A stretch of 64,000 nt of DNA from M3007 sp044230315 (GTDB lineage Bacteria; Bacteroidota; Bacteroidia; Chitinophagales; Saprospiraceae), in NCBI GenBank assembly GCA_044230315.1, contig JBGARJ010000017.1, positions 1-64,000 on the forward strand, given 5' to 3'. Shown here in pieces: positions 26,881 to 36,309 of this stretch. The translations under genes and the position numbers were made by a program. The notes under the pieces were generated by a model. That model was not told the origin of the DNA. It did no database searches and saw only the letters and a list, made by a program, of their open reading frames with translations. Within the stretch, counting starts at the first letter, position 1; each line of letters opens with the position of its first letter.

Positions 26881-29800
26881 TCAGTCTTTGTGCTGGTCGG
26901 GATAGTATTTTTTCATCAACGCATGCCAGCGCTCCTTTTGCTCCCGCAGGGGCGCGAGGTCTTCGTCGGCACTCAGTTGCTCGAAGGTGCTGCCTTTTTC
27001 AATCGCCTGCTCCAGGTACCCCAGGGCCTCTTCCGTTTTCGCTTCGGCAGCCAGAAGGTAAGCCATGCCGAGCAGGGCCGGGGCATAGTCGGGGTTGAGT
27101 GCAATCGCTTGGAGGAAACTTTGCCGGGCTTCTTTGGTGCGCCTGGTTTTGAAATAGACTAGGCCGAGGTGTCTTCGGGGGTTGGCATACATTGGATCGA
27201 GCGCAATGGCTTTTTTAAAAACCGGCTCTGCTTCGGCATAGCGACGGGTTTCGAGGTACAAATACCCGAAGTCGTTCCAAATAAGTACGTCTGTTGAATC
27301 GAGTGCAATGGCTTTTTTAAAATCCGACTCCGATTCGACGTAACGGCGGGTATCAATATACAAATTCCCGAGGCTGTACCAGACCCCGGCATTCGTCGAA
27401 TCCAGTGCAATGGATTTTTTATAGACCGACTCTGCTTCGGCGTAGCGATTGGCTTGGACGTACGCCCCCCCTAGGCTACCCCAGACTTTGGCATTTGTCG
27501 AATCCAGGGCAATGGATTTTTTCAAAAGTGATTCTGCTTCGGCTTGGCGGCCGGTTACAAGGTACAAATACGCGAGGTTGCTCCAGGTAGTGGCATACGT
27601 CGAATCGAGCGCGATGGCTTTTTTCAATACCGGCTCCGATTCAGCGTAGTGGCGGGTTGCAAGGTACAAGTATCCGAGGTTGTTCCAGTTGATTGCATTT
27701 GCCGAATCAAGTGCAATGGATTTATTTATAACCGGCTCCGCTTCGGCATAGCGACGGGTTTCGAGATACAAATTCCCGAGGCCGCCCCAGGCATTGGCAT
27801 ACGTTGAATCCAAGGAAATGGATTTTTTATAAGCCTGCTCCGACTCAGCGTAGCGATGGGTTCGGCAGTACAATTTCCCAAGGCTGTTCCAGGTTGAGGC
27901 AATCGTTGAATCGAGCGCAATGGCTTTTTTATAAGCCTGCTCCGACTCAGCGTAGCGATGGGTCTGAACATACAAATACCCGAGATTACTCCAGGCAGTG
28001 GCATACGTCGAATCCAAGGAAATGGATTTTTTCAAAACCGGCTCTGCTTCGGCGTAGCGGGAGGTTCGAAGATACAAATGCCCGAACTCGTTCCAGGTTG
28101 AGCCAATCGTTGAATCGAGCGCAATTGATTTTTCAATAACCTGCTCCGATTCGGCGTAGCGACGGGTTTCGATGTACAAATCTCCAAGATTACTCCAGAT
28201 TACAGCATTCATTGAATCCAGCACAAGAGCCTTTTTTAGTAGGAGTTCGGCTTCATTGAAGTTTTTTTGATCAGCATTGAAAATAGCCCATACATTCAAT
28301 ACGTCAACTGCATTAGAATCTATCCGGCTTGCCTGCTCCAAAAACGGCCTTGCCCGTTCCCGTTGTTTGTATTTGTAGAAAAGCCAAAAAGCAGCATAGG
28401 CGCAGGGCTGTATCCAGTTTGGATAAAGTTCCTGGGCCCGCCGGGCGTAGTGCTCCAGCGAATCGGGCTGACGTAAGTTATAGCCAAACACATCGCTCAT
28501 TTGCCAATAAACCTGCGGCTGGTCCGGCAGCCATTTAAGCGACTCCCGGAACAGCGCTAACGCCCGTTCACCCAGCGCTGCGTCGGGGTTGTGGTTGGAA
28601 TTCGCCAGCAGGTAGCCCTCGAAAAAATACTTCCGGGCTTTCAGGGTAGCGTACATGTAGTGCTTGCTGCCCAGCAGCTCTGCCGCCCGGTCGAGGCAGC
28701 GGGGGAAGGCTCTGACCTTTTCCGTGAACACCTTTTGCGGCAAGTATCCGTTGGCACCCCCATCGAGGGATACCGCCTGGCTGGTTTTCAGCCATTCGTT
28801 GAGTACTTGCTGGGCATCGTCCTGCAAGGCGGCGGCGTAATTGCGGGTCATGGCGGAATACAAACGGGCCATTTTCGGCTCTGCAAGGAGGCGTTCGTAG
28901 TACGCCTCGGCGCAGGCTGTGGCGGGGTCCCCCGCATTTGCCACGATGAGTACCTTGTCCTCCAGCGCTTTTTTGAACAGGCGGTACAGATCCCGTACGG
29001 AACTGTCCACCCCCGCGAGTACCTCGTCCTCCATGCCCCTGCTCTCGATGGGGGAGATCGTCATCTGGTTGGTCTTGCCGGAACGCAGGGCGGACAGCAG
29101 CTCGACGTTTACGGTGGCCAGCCGTTCGTTGCGGTTGCCGATGATCATGGGTACCTGGCTCACCGGAGCCACTTCGGCACTCACATGGTCTTCGAGGTAG
29201 CGGCCCACTTCCTGCAGCGTCACCCACAGGTCGTTGTTGTTATCGGCCATGCCGTAGAGGGCGTCCACCAGGTTGTAAGAAAAGGCGCCGCGACCACCCC
29301 CCCACTGCTCGCCCTCGATGCTGTATTCGTCGGGCTGGCAGGAGAGTATCTTGATTTCATTGGCATACTGTCTGGCCAGGTTGGCGCCGGTGATCCCGGC
29401 TCCGCCCACCATGCTGCCGGCCAATTTGCCGGAGCGGCAGGCATCGGTGATAACGACTACCTTCGCCTTGTTCTGGGCAGACAGGGTGGTCACGACGTCC
29501 TGGAACATCGGCAGGGCCAAAGCGCCTCCTCCAAGGTAAATATGCGAGGGGGCATCCCAGCAGAGCAGGTAGCCCGGCTGCGTGATGCTCTTCTTCTCCA
29601 CATCGCCGTGGCCGGAAAAGTAGAGGATGACCAGGTCGCCCGCTTTGCTGACTTCCCATAACCAGTCGAGCGCTGCGGCGAACTTTCCGAGAGTGGCCTG
29701 CTCGTTGGTGAGCAGTTTGAGGTGGTCGCCATCGAGCGAACCGCCCGCAGGCGAGCGCAGGAAGTTGGCAAAGGCCTCGGCGTCCCGGTCGGCGAAGCGC

Positions 29801-29967
29801 AGGTCGGGGATCTGGGGGTCCTGGTAGTCGGAAATGCCGACGACCACGGCGTAGGTGGCGCCGCTTTCAGCACCTTTGTTCCCCGCAATGGGCGTCACGC
29901 CTTTTTCCTGTGCGAAAAGGCCTGAAGTTGTGAGCAGGAGTGCCGGTATCAGCAGGTTCATTTTCAT
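26881..29967 (-). CDS. Exported caspase-TPR protein, paralogue G, with long regular TPR array
   Basis: 1028 residues. Signal peptide MKMNLLIPALLLTTSGLFAQ, mature start EKGVTPIAG. Caspase dyad His120 (YFSGHGD) and Cys177 (TDACRSGK). EF-hand-like loop DNNNDLWVTLQE, Leu at the Gly position. Linker RNYAAALQDDAQQ. The C-terminal half carries about a dozen consecutive 34-residue TPR units of the form RRYAESExxxKKxIALDST, far more regular than in most siblings. The end (MKKYYPDQHKD) differs from the FPPGW tail. The TPR superhelix should bind peptides or partner proteins; strong unit identity suggests recent repeat expansion. Part of the H-G-F run. Confidence 0.94.
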   Translation of the reverse strand: MKMNLLIPALLLTTSGLFAQEKGVTPIAGNKGAESGATYAVVVGISDYQDPQIPDLRFADRDAEAFANFLRSPAGGSLDGDHLKLLTNEQATLGKFAAALDWLWEVSKAGDLVILYFSGHGDVEKKSITQPGYLLCWDAPSHIYLGGGALALPMFQDVVTTLSAQNKAKVVVITDACRSGKLAGSMVGGAGITGANLARQYANEIKILSCQPDEYSIEGEQWGGGRGAFSYNLVDALYGMADNNNDLWVTLQEVGRYLEDHVSAEVAPVSQVPMIIGNRNERLATVNVELLSALRSGKTNQMTISPIESRGMEDEVLAGVDSSVRDLYRLFKKALEDKVLIVANAGDPATACAEAYYERLLAEPKMARLYSAMTRNYAAALQDDAQQVLNEWLKTSQAVSLDGGANGYLPQKVFTEKVRAFPRCLDRAAELLGSKHYMYATLKARKYFFEGYLLANSNHNPDAALGERALALFRESLKWLPDQPQVYWQMSDVFGYNLRQPDSLEHYARRAQELYPNWIQPCAYAAFWLFYKYKQRERARPFLEQASRIDSNAVDVLNVWAIFNADQKNFNEAELLLKKALVLDSMNAVIWSNLGDLYIETRRYAESEQVIEKSIALDSTIGSTWNEFGHLYLRTSRYAEAEPVLKKSISLDSTYATAWSNLGYLYVQTHRYAESEQAYKKAIALDSTIASTWNSLGKLYCRTHRYAESEQAYKKSISLDSTYANAWGGLGNLYLETRRYAEAEPVINKSIALDSANAINWNNLGYLYLATRHYAESEPVLKKAIALDSTYATTWSNLAYLYLVTGRQAEAESLLKKSIALDSTNAKVWGSLGGAYVQANRYAEAESVYKKSIALDSTNAGVWYSLGNLYIDTRRYVESESDFKKAIALDSTDVLIWNDFGYLYLETRRYAEAEPVFKKAIALDPMYANPRRHLGLVYFKTRRTKEARQSFLQAIALNPDYAPALLGMAYLLAAEAKTEEALGYLEQAIEKGSTFEQLSADEDLAPLREQKERWHALMKKYYPDQHKD
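27170..28250. repeat. 102-base tandem repeat encoding 34-residue TPR units in caspase G
   Basis: The DS codons closing each TPR recur at exact 102-base spacing, from about 27194 to about 28214, giving 11 boundaries. Units share the core RYAESE...KKxIALDST. No indel breaks the register. It is coding sequence, not a CRISPR or satellite. Confidence 0.9.
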
Positions 29968-30042
29968 AGGGCGGTTCGAAATTTAGATTTTATGCGATTC
30001 CCTTTTGCCGTTTCAATTTCACAGGTTGCGGTTTTCCACTTT

Positions 30043-33000
30043 TTAGTCTCTGTGTTGGTCGGGGAAGTATTTTTTCAGGAGCGCATCCCAGCGCCCGGTT
30101 TGGGCCCGCAAAGGGGCCAGGTCGGTATCCTGTTGCATCCAATTGTAATCCTTCCAGCCGTTTGCAAGCGACTGCTCGAGTGACTCAAAAGCCTGGTCTA
30201 CCTGGCCGTGCAGGCTTTGCTCGCAGGCGAGGTTGTAGTAAATCAAATCGGAAAAATGTTTCTTCATTAGCGCGTCCCAGCGCTCCTTTTGCTCCCGCAG
30301 CGGAGCGAGGTCTTCGTCGCTTAACAATCGTTCATATGTGGCGTTTTTCTGTATGGACTGCTCTACATACCCGAAGGCTTCGGCCGTTTTGCCGTCGGCG
30401 GCAAGCAGGTAGGCCATGCCGAGGTAAGAGCCGTAATAATCGGGGCCGAGTTCGAGCGCTTTTTCAAACCCCCGCCGGGCCTCCTCCCGGCGGCCGGCCC
30501 GGAAGCGCAGCGTAGCGAGGTGCTTGTACGCGTTAGCCGAACTGGGGTCGAGGGCAATGGCGCGCTGCAGGGCAGGCTCCGCCTCGGCGTAGCGTTGCAT
30601 TTGGAGCAAGGAAAAGCCCAGATTGTTCCAATAGGTTGACACCGACGAGTCCAGCTCGATCGCCTTCCGGAGAATGGGTTCCGCTTCGGCGTAGCGCCCG
30701 GAAGATTGAAACACGAAGCCGAGTGCGTTCCAGTTTTGTGCATCACCAGCCTCCAGATCGATGGCTTTCCGGCAAATGGGTTCCGCCTCGGCGTAGCGCC
30801 GGAGGTTTGTCAACAGTTGGCCGAGGCTGCGCCAGGCTCCGGCATTCGAGGAATCCTGTTCTATGGCCTTCCGGTAAGCAGTTTCCGCGTCGGCGTAGCG
30901 CCCGGCACGACCCAGAACAACGCCAAGGTTGTACGTATAAGTTATTTCGGTGGAATCCAGTTCAATGGCTTTCCGGAAAGCCGCTGCTGCTTCTGAGTAG
31001 CGCCTGGCGCGGTTCAGCATAAGGCCGAAGCCGTTCCAGGCTCCAACATTGGTCGAGTCCAATTCGAGGGCTTTGCGGTAAGCGGCTTCCGCCTCGGCGT
31101 AGCGCCCGGCGCGGCTCAGCATAAGGCCGAAGCCGTTCCAGGCTCCAATATAGGTCGAGTCCAATTCGAGGGCTTTGCGGTAAGCGGCTTCCGCCTCGGC
31201 ATAGCGCCCGGCACTGCTCAGCATGGAACCGAAACTTTCATAACTGTACGTAGTGGGGCTCCATTCGATCATTTTTTGATTGATGGGCACTGCAAGATCG
31301 TACCGTTTTTGCGCGGTGTAAATTTGACTCAACCCGTTCAAGGCGCCTGTATGCCACGGGCTCAAGGCGACGGCCCGGCGTAAGGCTTGTTCCGCCGCCT
31401 CGTCCTTGCGCTGGCGCCACAGCGCCCAACCCAAACCATTCCAGGCATCACCGGAATTTGGGCGCAAGGCGCAACAGGTTCGGAACACTTGTTCCATATC
31501 GGCGTACTGCTTAAGATTGAAAAACAGCATCCAACCCAAACTGCTCCAGGTATTGTACGCGGCAGGGTCCAACGCGATTCCTTTTCGAAATGCCTGCTCG
31601 GCCTCCGCCCAGCGTCGCCTGGCGCGAAGCATGTTGCCTAACTGGGTCCACCGGTCTACCGAATTGGAGTCGACAGCGATGATAGCCCGGTAAAGCGCCT
31701 CCAAGGCCTCCTGGCGATCGAGCGCGGCAAGGGTATTGCTTAACACATCCCATTCGCTAAACGCCATTTGTTCGGGCCGGGTCTCCATTTTCTGCAAACC
31801 CATGCGTGCGATCGCTTCCCGGTTCGCGCGCGCTTCGTCGGCCCGTCCGAACCTATCGAGCAACTGGGCGCTATAATAAAGCGCAGGCAAATAGGCGGAG
31901 TCCAGGGCAATGGCTTTTCGGTAATACGACAGCGCCTTGTCCGGATTATTCGCCTCTTTCCGGGAATAGAGGTTGCCCAAATAATTTTGCAGGACCGGCC
32001 AGTTGGGCGCCAATTCATTCAATTTCCCGATGTAATCCTGCAACAGGCTGTCCGAAGCTGTCTTCCCGCACAGATTCAGCCAGACATGCGCAGCCGTCGG
32101 GTCCAAAGCGGCGGCCCGTTCCAGCAGCCTTTGGTCCAGGACGTAAGCGGAATCAGTTGGGATATCCAATTTGTGCACGGCAAACGATTCAAAGTACAGC
32201 CCTTTCGCCATCAGGCTGGCGTGGTAATAGTGTTTTTCACCCAGCAATTCGGCCGCCCGGTAAAACTGGTCGGCGAGCAGGCGGTAGTCAATGCCGATTT
32301 CGTAGGAAATCGTATCATACGCATGGAGGTCGCCCCGCAGGTAATGGTTCAGGATCTGCTGCCCTTCATCCATCAGGGCGGCGGCGAAATTGCGGGTCAT
32401 CAGGCCGTGCAGGTCGGCAAGCGCCGGTTCGCGGATCAGCCGTTTGTACAGCTCGTTCGCCGAAGGGCGGGTCGAGTCGGCGCTGGTCATCAGATCGCCC
32501 CGTTCGAGGGCGGCCACAAACGCCAGGTACTCGGCCTGAACACTCGAATCGGATTTGGCCAGCACTACATCTTCCAGGCCTTTCGAATCAATTTTACTGA
32601 GCGTCAGCGCTTCGCCCGCCTTTTGCTGTTTCCATTCGGTCAGCGCTCCGGTATTCACGGTGGCGACCCGCGCATTGCGGCTGCCCACGGTGAAGGGCAA
32701 TTGCGGGTGGGGCGCCGTTTCCGCCGGCACCTTGTCTTCGAGGTAGCGGCCCAGTTCCAGCAGGCTGACCACGCCGTCGGCGTTGGCATCGGCCATGCCG
32801 TACAGGGCGTCTACGAGGTGGTAACTGAATACGCCGCGGCCGCCGCCCCATTGTTCGCCTTCAAGGGAAAACTCTTCGGGCTGGCAGGACAGGATTTTCA
32901 CCTCGTTGGCGAACTGTTGCGCCAGGGCCGCCGAGGTTGCCCCGGCGCCGCCGACGACGCTACCCGCCAATTTGCCGGCCCGGCAGGCATCGGAGATGAT

Positions 33001-33525
33001 CACCACCTGCACACCCGCATCGGAAAGGGTGGTGATGATATCCTGCACGTAGGCCAGCGCACAAGCGCCCGCGGCGTACACGGCGGGCGGCGAATCGTAG
33101 GTGAGCCAGTACCCGCGCTGGAACTTCGTGATCCGCTCCACATCGCCGTGCCCACTGAAATAAATGATGGCTACGTCGCCCGGCTTGCTGGCGCCGATGA
33201 GGCCGTCGAGGGCGGCGATGATCTTGCCGGTAGTCGCCTGGTCGTTGACGAGGACCTGGATGTTCGCCTCCGGCACGGCACTTGCCCCGGCGCCCCCGGA
33301 TGTGCGCAGCCAGGCGGCAAACGCCCGCGCATCGCGATCGGCGAAGCGCAGGTCGGGGATCTGGGGGTCCTGGTAGTCGGAGATGCCGATGACCACGGCA
33401 CGCGTCGAATGCGGCACAATGACTGCAGACTGCGGAATGGGCGTCGCCCCTTTCGGTTTCTGGGCAAATAAACCGAAGCCTTGCAGGAGGAAGAGGAATA
33501 GCAGGGATAAATTTCTGATTTTCAT
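30043..33525 (-). CDS. Exported caspase-TPR protein, paralogue H, longest family member
   Basis: 1160 residues. Signal peptide MKIRNLSLLFLFLLQGFGLFAQ, mature start KPKGATPIP. Caspase dyad His126 (YFSGHGD) and Cys181 (SDACRAGK). Canonical EF-hand-like loop DANADGVVSLLE. Linker RNFAAALMDEGQQ. TPR region from about residue 480 onward with at least a dozen units, several with the core GRYAEAEAAYRKALELDST. The C-terminus has two successive modules, LREQKERWDALMKKHF and LRAQTGRWDALLKKYFPDQHRD, of which G has one, so the end has been internally duplicated. First gene of the H-G-F run; the upstream 0.5 kb is non-coding. Confidence 0.94.
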   Translation of the reverse strand: MKIRNLSLLFLFLLQGFGLFAQKPKGATPIPQSAVIVPHSTRAVVIGISDYQDPQIPDLRFADRDARAFAAWLRTSGGAGASAVPEANIQVLVNDQATTGKIIAALDGLIGASKPGDVAIIYFSGHGDVERITKFQRGYWLTYDSPPAVYAAGACALAYVQDIITTLSDAGVQVVIISDACRAGKLAGSVVGGAGATSAALAQQFANEVKILSCQPEEFSLEGEQWGGGRGVFSYHLVDALYGMADANADGVVSLLELGRYLEDKVPAETAPHPQLPFTVGSRNARVATVNTGALTEWKQQKAGEALTLSKIDSKGLEDVVLAKSDSSVQAEYLAFVAALERGDLMTSADSTRPSANELYKRLIREPALADLHGLMTRNFAAALMDEGQQILNHYLRGDLHAYDTISYEIGIDYRLLADQFYRAAELLGEKHYYHASLMAKGLYFESFAVHKLDIPTDSAYVLDQRLLERAAALDPTAAHVWLNLCGKTASDSLLQDYIGKLNELAPNWPVLQNYLGNLYSRKEANNPDKALSYYRKAIALDSAYLPALYYSAQLLDRFGRADEARANREAIARMGLQKMETRPEQMAFSEWDVLSNTLAALDRQEALEALYRAIIAVDSNSVDRWTQLGNMLRARRRWAEAEQAFRKGIALDPAAYNTWSSLGWMLFFNLKQYADMEQVFRTCCALRPNSGDAWNGLGWALWRQRKDEAAEQALRRAVALSPWHTGALNGLSQIYTAQKRYDLAVPINQKMIEWSPTTYSYESFGSMLSSAGRYAEAEAAYRKALELDSTYIGAWNGFGLMLSRAGRYAEAEAAYRKALELDSTNVGAWNGFGLMLNRARRYSEAAAAFRKAIELDSTEITYTYNLGVVLGRAGRYADAETAYRKAIEQDSSNAGAWRSLGQLLTNLRRYAEAEPICRKAIDLEAGDAQNWNALGFVFQSSGRYAEAEPILRKAIELDSSVSTYWNNLGFSLLQMQRYAEAEPALQRAIALDPSSANAYKHLATLRFRAGRREEARRGFEKALELGPDYYGSYLGMAYLLAADGKTAEAFGYVEQSIQKNATYERLLSDEDLAPLREQKERWDALMKKHFSDLIYYNLACEQSLHGQVDQAFESLEQSLANGWKDYNWMQQDTDLAPLRAQTGRWDALLKKYFPDQHRD
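30950..31250. repeat. Near-identical 102-base TPR repeats in caspase H
   Basis: Units ending at about 31057 and 31159 are almost identical over 102 bases, encoding AGRYAEAEAAYRKALELDST-type TPRs; the unit before them is more diverged. This marks a very recent unit duplication inside the array that runs from about 30450 to 31650. Confidence 0.8.
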
Positions 33526-34069
33526 ATGATTGACGTTTTTCGTGCGTTCAACCCACTTCCTACTCGTGTTTTGCCAGCCACGCCTAAGGTCGACTTTAGC
33601 CCCAACAGATTTTTCGCATGGCCCATATATTGCCGGGAAAGGGGTATTAGGCCGGAGTGGAATTGGCTACGTGGCAAAACGATTCTCCAGTCCGTCGGCT
33701 GGGCAACCGGTTGCTTTTTTTGGCATTAAACAGCCATGGCAACAGCAGATACATGGCGTGTCAACGAACCACAAGATAGCGCCATCAGAAGAAAAAAAGA
33801 CGATTGCGAGGGTCTTTGGTGTACGAGGCTTATTGAGGGTATGCGGAATGGTTGGGGCAAGCCAATGAAACCCCTGGCTTCGGTGGCAGAAAAATACAGG
33901 TAATTCGGACCCTGCAATGGCATTGGACCCAAATATTGCAATTAGTTGATGTACGGTGCGCCGGCTCAACCAGCCGGCAGCGCAAAAAGCAAAAGCGGAG
34001 GCAGGGCACATAGTCTCCTATGAGCCCAAGCCATCTGCCTCCGCAATACTTTTTTGTGCTGTGGTCGAA
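33526..34069. other. Intergenic region, no gene recognised
   Basis: Short open frames exist on both strands but none has a signal peptide, a recognisable motif, or codon use like the neighbours. It should contain the promoter for caspase H; I saw no exact minus-7 TAnnTTTG element on the minus strand within the first 80 bases. Confidence 0.55.
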
Positions 34070-34516
34070 TCACTTGTGGGCCACCACCAAAGCAGCCTCT
34101 GCAGCTGCGGGCAAGGCGCCCGGCAGGTCCGGAACGTATGGCCGGTCTTCCACCAGGAGGACTCCTGTTCCGGCGATCATTTGCTTGCCTTGCTGGTCAA
34201 AACGGTTAATGACGTTGAGCGACCCGCTGGGTTGGATGAACAGACTGGCACCCGAATACATCACCAGGGTATTGACCTCATGCCCCCGCTCCCGGATCGC
34301 CGGATAGCGGTTGGACGCGGTGGATACATCGGGAATGATGACGTCGGAAAAACAGTTGGGTACGGCGCCGGAACTCCAGTTCTTCGGACAGTTCCACTCG
34401 GTCTCCAGGCCCGGAGCGCCGCCTTTCCAGATAACGGTTTTCTGTGCGTGTACTGCGGCCGAGGCGAGCAACAGGCAGGCCAGGGCGGTCGCGAAAAACA
34501 AAACGTGCGGTTTCAT
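34070..34516 (-). CDS. Small secreted protein with NWSxGxVPN-type motif, function unknown
   Basis: 148 residues from ATG 34516 (signal peptide MKPHVLFFATALACLLLASAAVHAQ); an upstream in-frame ATG at 34540 is less likely. The mature protein contains TEWNCPKNWSSGAVPNCFSD and VIIPDVS, resembling the start of beta-helix or adhesin-like surface proteins of Bacteroidota, then ASLFIQPSGSLNV. It is far shorter than those proteins and ends without a sorting domain, so it may be a truncated remnant or a small stand-alone domain. Confidence 0.65.
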   Translation of the reverse strand: MKPHVLFFATALACLLLASAAVHAQKTVIWKGGAPGLETEWNCPKNWSSGAVPNCFSDVIIPDVSTASNRYPAIRERGHEVNTLVMYSGASLFIQPSGSLNVINRFDQQGKQMIAGTGVLLVEDRPYVPDLPGALPAAAEAALVVAHK

Positions 34517-34622
34517 GACGAAGCATTTAAACGTGATCAATCGAATGAATATGTTCCATTGATACCGGCCTTCCGCACGCAGTTATCAGGGTCGGGAGGA
34601 TTAATTTTTTAGCGACAACGCC

Positions 34623-35019
34623 CGTTTGGGATAGCGACAAACTTCAACCAGATAGAATAAGTACATTGTAAACAAAATAGGTTGATATTTTAACGTCCCA
34701 CGCGGAATCAATTCTGCGGAAAATCTGCGCGAAACCCACCCTCAAAAGGCTTTTTCTCACAGATTTTTCGCAGAACCAGGCAAAAACTTAGTTTAAGGTG
34801 CGTTATGGACAGATCGACACCAACAATTGAACACTGTATGGCCTCGGAGAGGCCCAACGTTTGTAGCATGAGCCATTGAACGTCGATATTGGAGGCCTCG
34901 GAGAGGCCTGACATTTGTTTCATTATTCCACCGAATACAAATGTCCGGCCGCTCCGAGGCCAAAAATCGACGCTTATTGACCAATGCTTCTCGATTGCAG
35001 TTTGTCGCTATTCAAAACG
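34623..35019. repeat. Imperfect inverted repeat flanking a palindrome-rich segment
   Basis: The arm 34623-34643 contains ATAGCGACAAACT; its reverse complement occurs at 34999-35011, with imperfect similarity extending to 35019. The enclosed 0.36 kb contains no gene but holds the palindromic triplet at 34840-34961. The layout resembles a small non-autonomous element, though no target-site duplication was identified. Confidence 0.45.
34840..34961. repeat. Three REP-like palindromes GGCCTCGGAGAGGCC
   Basis: Exact copies at 34840-34854 and 34894-34908, and an inverted copy with one change at 34947-34961. Each is followed (in its own orientation) by a related run of the type RACRTTTGT. Such intergenic palindromes can form stem-loops; their role is unknown. 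Confidence 0.75.
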
Positions 35020-35055
35020 CACGTTAGTTTACAATGAGATTAGCAACAAAAAAAA

Positions 35056-35138
35056 GGACAGGGTTTACCCGCTGCCCAGGATAAAAAAGCCGGAAAAACA
35101 TCCTTCCTTTTACCCTTTTCAGCCGGTAAACCCTGCCC
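35056..35138 (-). terminator. Long-stem intrinsic terminator of the metacaspase operon
   Basis: Arms 35056-35074 and 35120-35138 pair at 17 of 19 positions (core CAGGGTTTACC). Read on the minus strand, the hairpin is followed by a run of eight T residues (35055 down to 35048). It lies just after the DUF6438 stop. The loop is long (45 bases). Confidence 0.65.
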
Positions 35139-35176
35139 TCATTATTCAACAAATAAGTTCAGGCCCAATGGAATGG

Positions 35177-36241
35177 TTAGTTTCCGGACGGCAGCCGCTG
35201 GCCTTTGCCCGGCGTGGTGGTGTCTTTGGGTTTGGGGTTGCCGACGTTTTTACCCCAGCCCAATCCTTCGACTATTTCATCGAAGAGGGCTTCCAGTTCT
35301 TTGAGCGCGGCAGGGGCTTCGGCCAGGTCGATCACCTGCTTTTCTTTGCCGTTGAAATTGAGATACAGTACCGTGCTGGGCGCATCCAGGATCGGGGTGG
35401 CCGGATAGCGGTCATTCATCTCGAAAAACTTGATCGCCTTGGCTTTTTCCTCCAGTTTGGATAAGGCGTTAGCCGGGGCTTTGGCCGTTTTTTTGCCCAT
35501 GGGCGATACGTTTTGCAGCCCGGTCCAGGTGACCATGCCGTCTTCGCCGATCTCCATCGTGAACACGGGGCAGCGGCCGAAGCAGCTGGTCTTTTTATAG
35601 GCGGCCACCAGTTTGTACGGCGTGATGCGTTCAGTCGCGGGCGGCTGTTTGAGGCTCATCACCTGCGTGCGGGCCTGGCCGCTGGAGATTTGGGTAACCG
35701 TTACCTGAACGGTTTTGCCCGACACGCAATCCAGGCTCCAGCTGCTGCCGGCCGGTTTGCCGTCTACCTGCCAGGCGTATTTGTAGCGGTTTACATCATC
35801 GCACTTGGCATTGGGCGTGGTGCACACCATAGCCTGCAAGCTGATCTGCCCGTTGAGGCATTGCCCCTGGAAAATGTCGACTTTAAAGGTCGGTTCGGGC
35901 GTCACGGTGCTTTTTTGCGGGTTTTGGGCCATGTCGTTCACCGGCGCTACCAGCACCCGGCATTTTGCGTTGTTGGGTTCGGGTTGTACTACCAGCGGCG
36001 CGCAGGTCTTGGTTTCGCTGGCGCGATCGATGCAATCCATACACTGAAAAACCGTCTGGCACTCGAGGTTGGCGCGTGCCTGGAGGTTTTTCTGCGCCAG
36101 ATCTTTAACTTGATCACAATAGGGCAGTTTGGTTCCGTTCCCACCCGCCACGGGTTTTTGTGCAGGCAACAGGGTTGCCACGCTAAACAGGAAGAGCAGT
36201 ATGGTGGCCGAAAGGTGAAAAATTGAACTACTTTTTCTCAT
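35177..36241 (-). CDS. Secreted DUF6438-domain protein
   Basis: 354 residues. Signal peptide through about residue 28 (ATLLPAQ). Residues 40-175 form a Cys-rich region (paired Cys in ECQTVFQCMDC and later) that may form disulfides in the periplasm. Residues about 210-325 match the DUF6438 pattern: TSCFGRCPVFTMEI, then DGMVTWTGLQNV and LDAPSTVLYLNFNGKEK. The tail (NPKPKDTTTPGKGQ) is low-complexity. It is the last gene of the operon metacaspase, coiled-coil envelope protein, DUF6438, ending at a terminator at 35056-35138. The molecular role of DUF6438 is not known. Confidence 0.85.
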   Translation of the reverse strand: MRKSSSIFHLSATILLFLFSVATLLPAQKPVAGGNGTKLPYCDQVKDLAQKNLQARANLECQTVFQCMDCIDRASETKTCAPLVVQPEPNNAKCRVLVAPVNDMAQNPQKSTVTPEPTFKVDIFQGQCLNGQISLQAMVCTTPNAKCDDVNRYKYAWQVDGKPAGSSWSLDCVSGKTVQVTVTQISSGQARTQVMSLKQPPATERITPYKLVAAYKKTSCFGRCPVFTMEIGEDGMVTWTGLQNVSPMGKKTAKAPANALSKLEEKAKAIKFFEMNDRYPATPILDAPSTVLYLNFNGKEKQVIDLAEAPAALKELEALFDEIVEGLGWGKNVGNPKPKDTTTPGKGQRLPSGN

Positions 36242-36309
36242 GTTGGTGATTTTTTACAGTGTAAGTATGATATTGAAAATCTGGCAATAATACAATATAC
36301 AATCGGATG

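Larger units (their letters stand above)
26805..30042 (-). repeat. Duplicated spacer plus signal-peptide unit before F and G
   Basis: The spacers 26805-26880 and 29968-30042 are nearly identical, as are the signal peptides they precede (MKLNPLIPALLLTTAGLFAQ and MKMNLLIPALLLTTSGLFAQ). The identity covers the non-coding leader and the stop-proximal end of the upstream gene. This points to tandem duplication of a unit containing the leader, with later divergence of the TPR part. Confidence 0.75.

Noticed and set aside
27170..28250. CRISPR-like regular repeats
   Set aside because: Period is 102 bases, in frame, and encodes TPR units; no short repeat/spacer pattern and no cas genes.
31768..33471. 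Long plus-strand open frame opposite caspase H
   Set aside because: Same reasoning: antisense to an intact caspase-TPR gene, with no motif.
33667..34011. Minus-strand open frame of 114 codons in the gap after caspase H
   Set aside because: Cys- and Pro-rich composition unlike the neighbours, no start context, no recognised motif; treated as non-coding.
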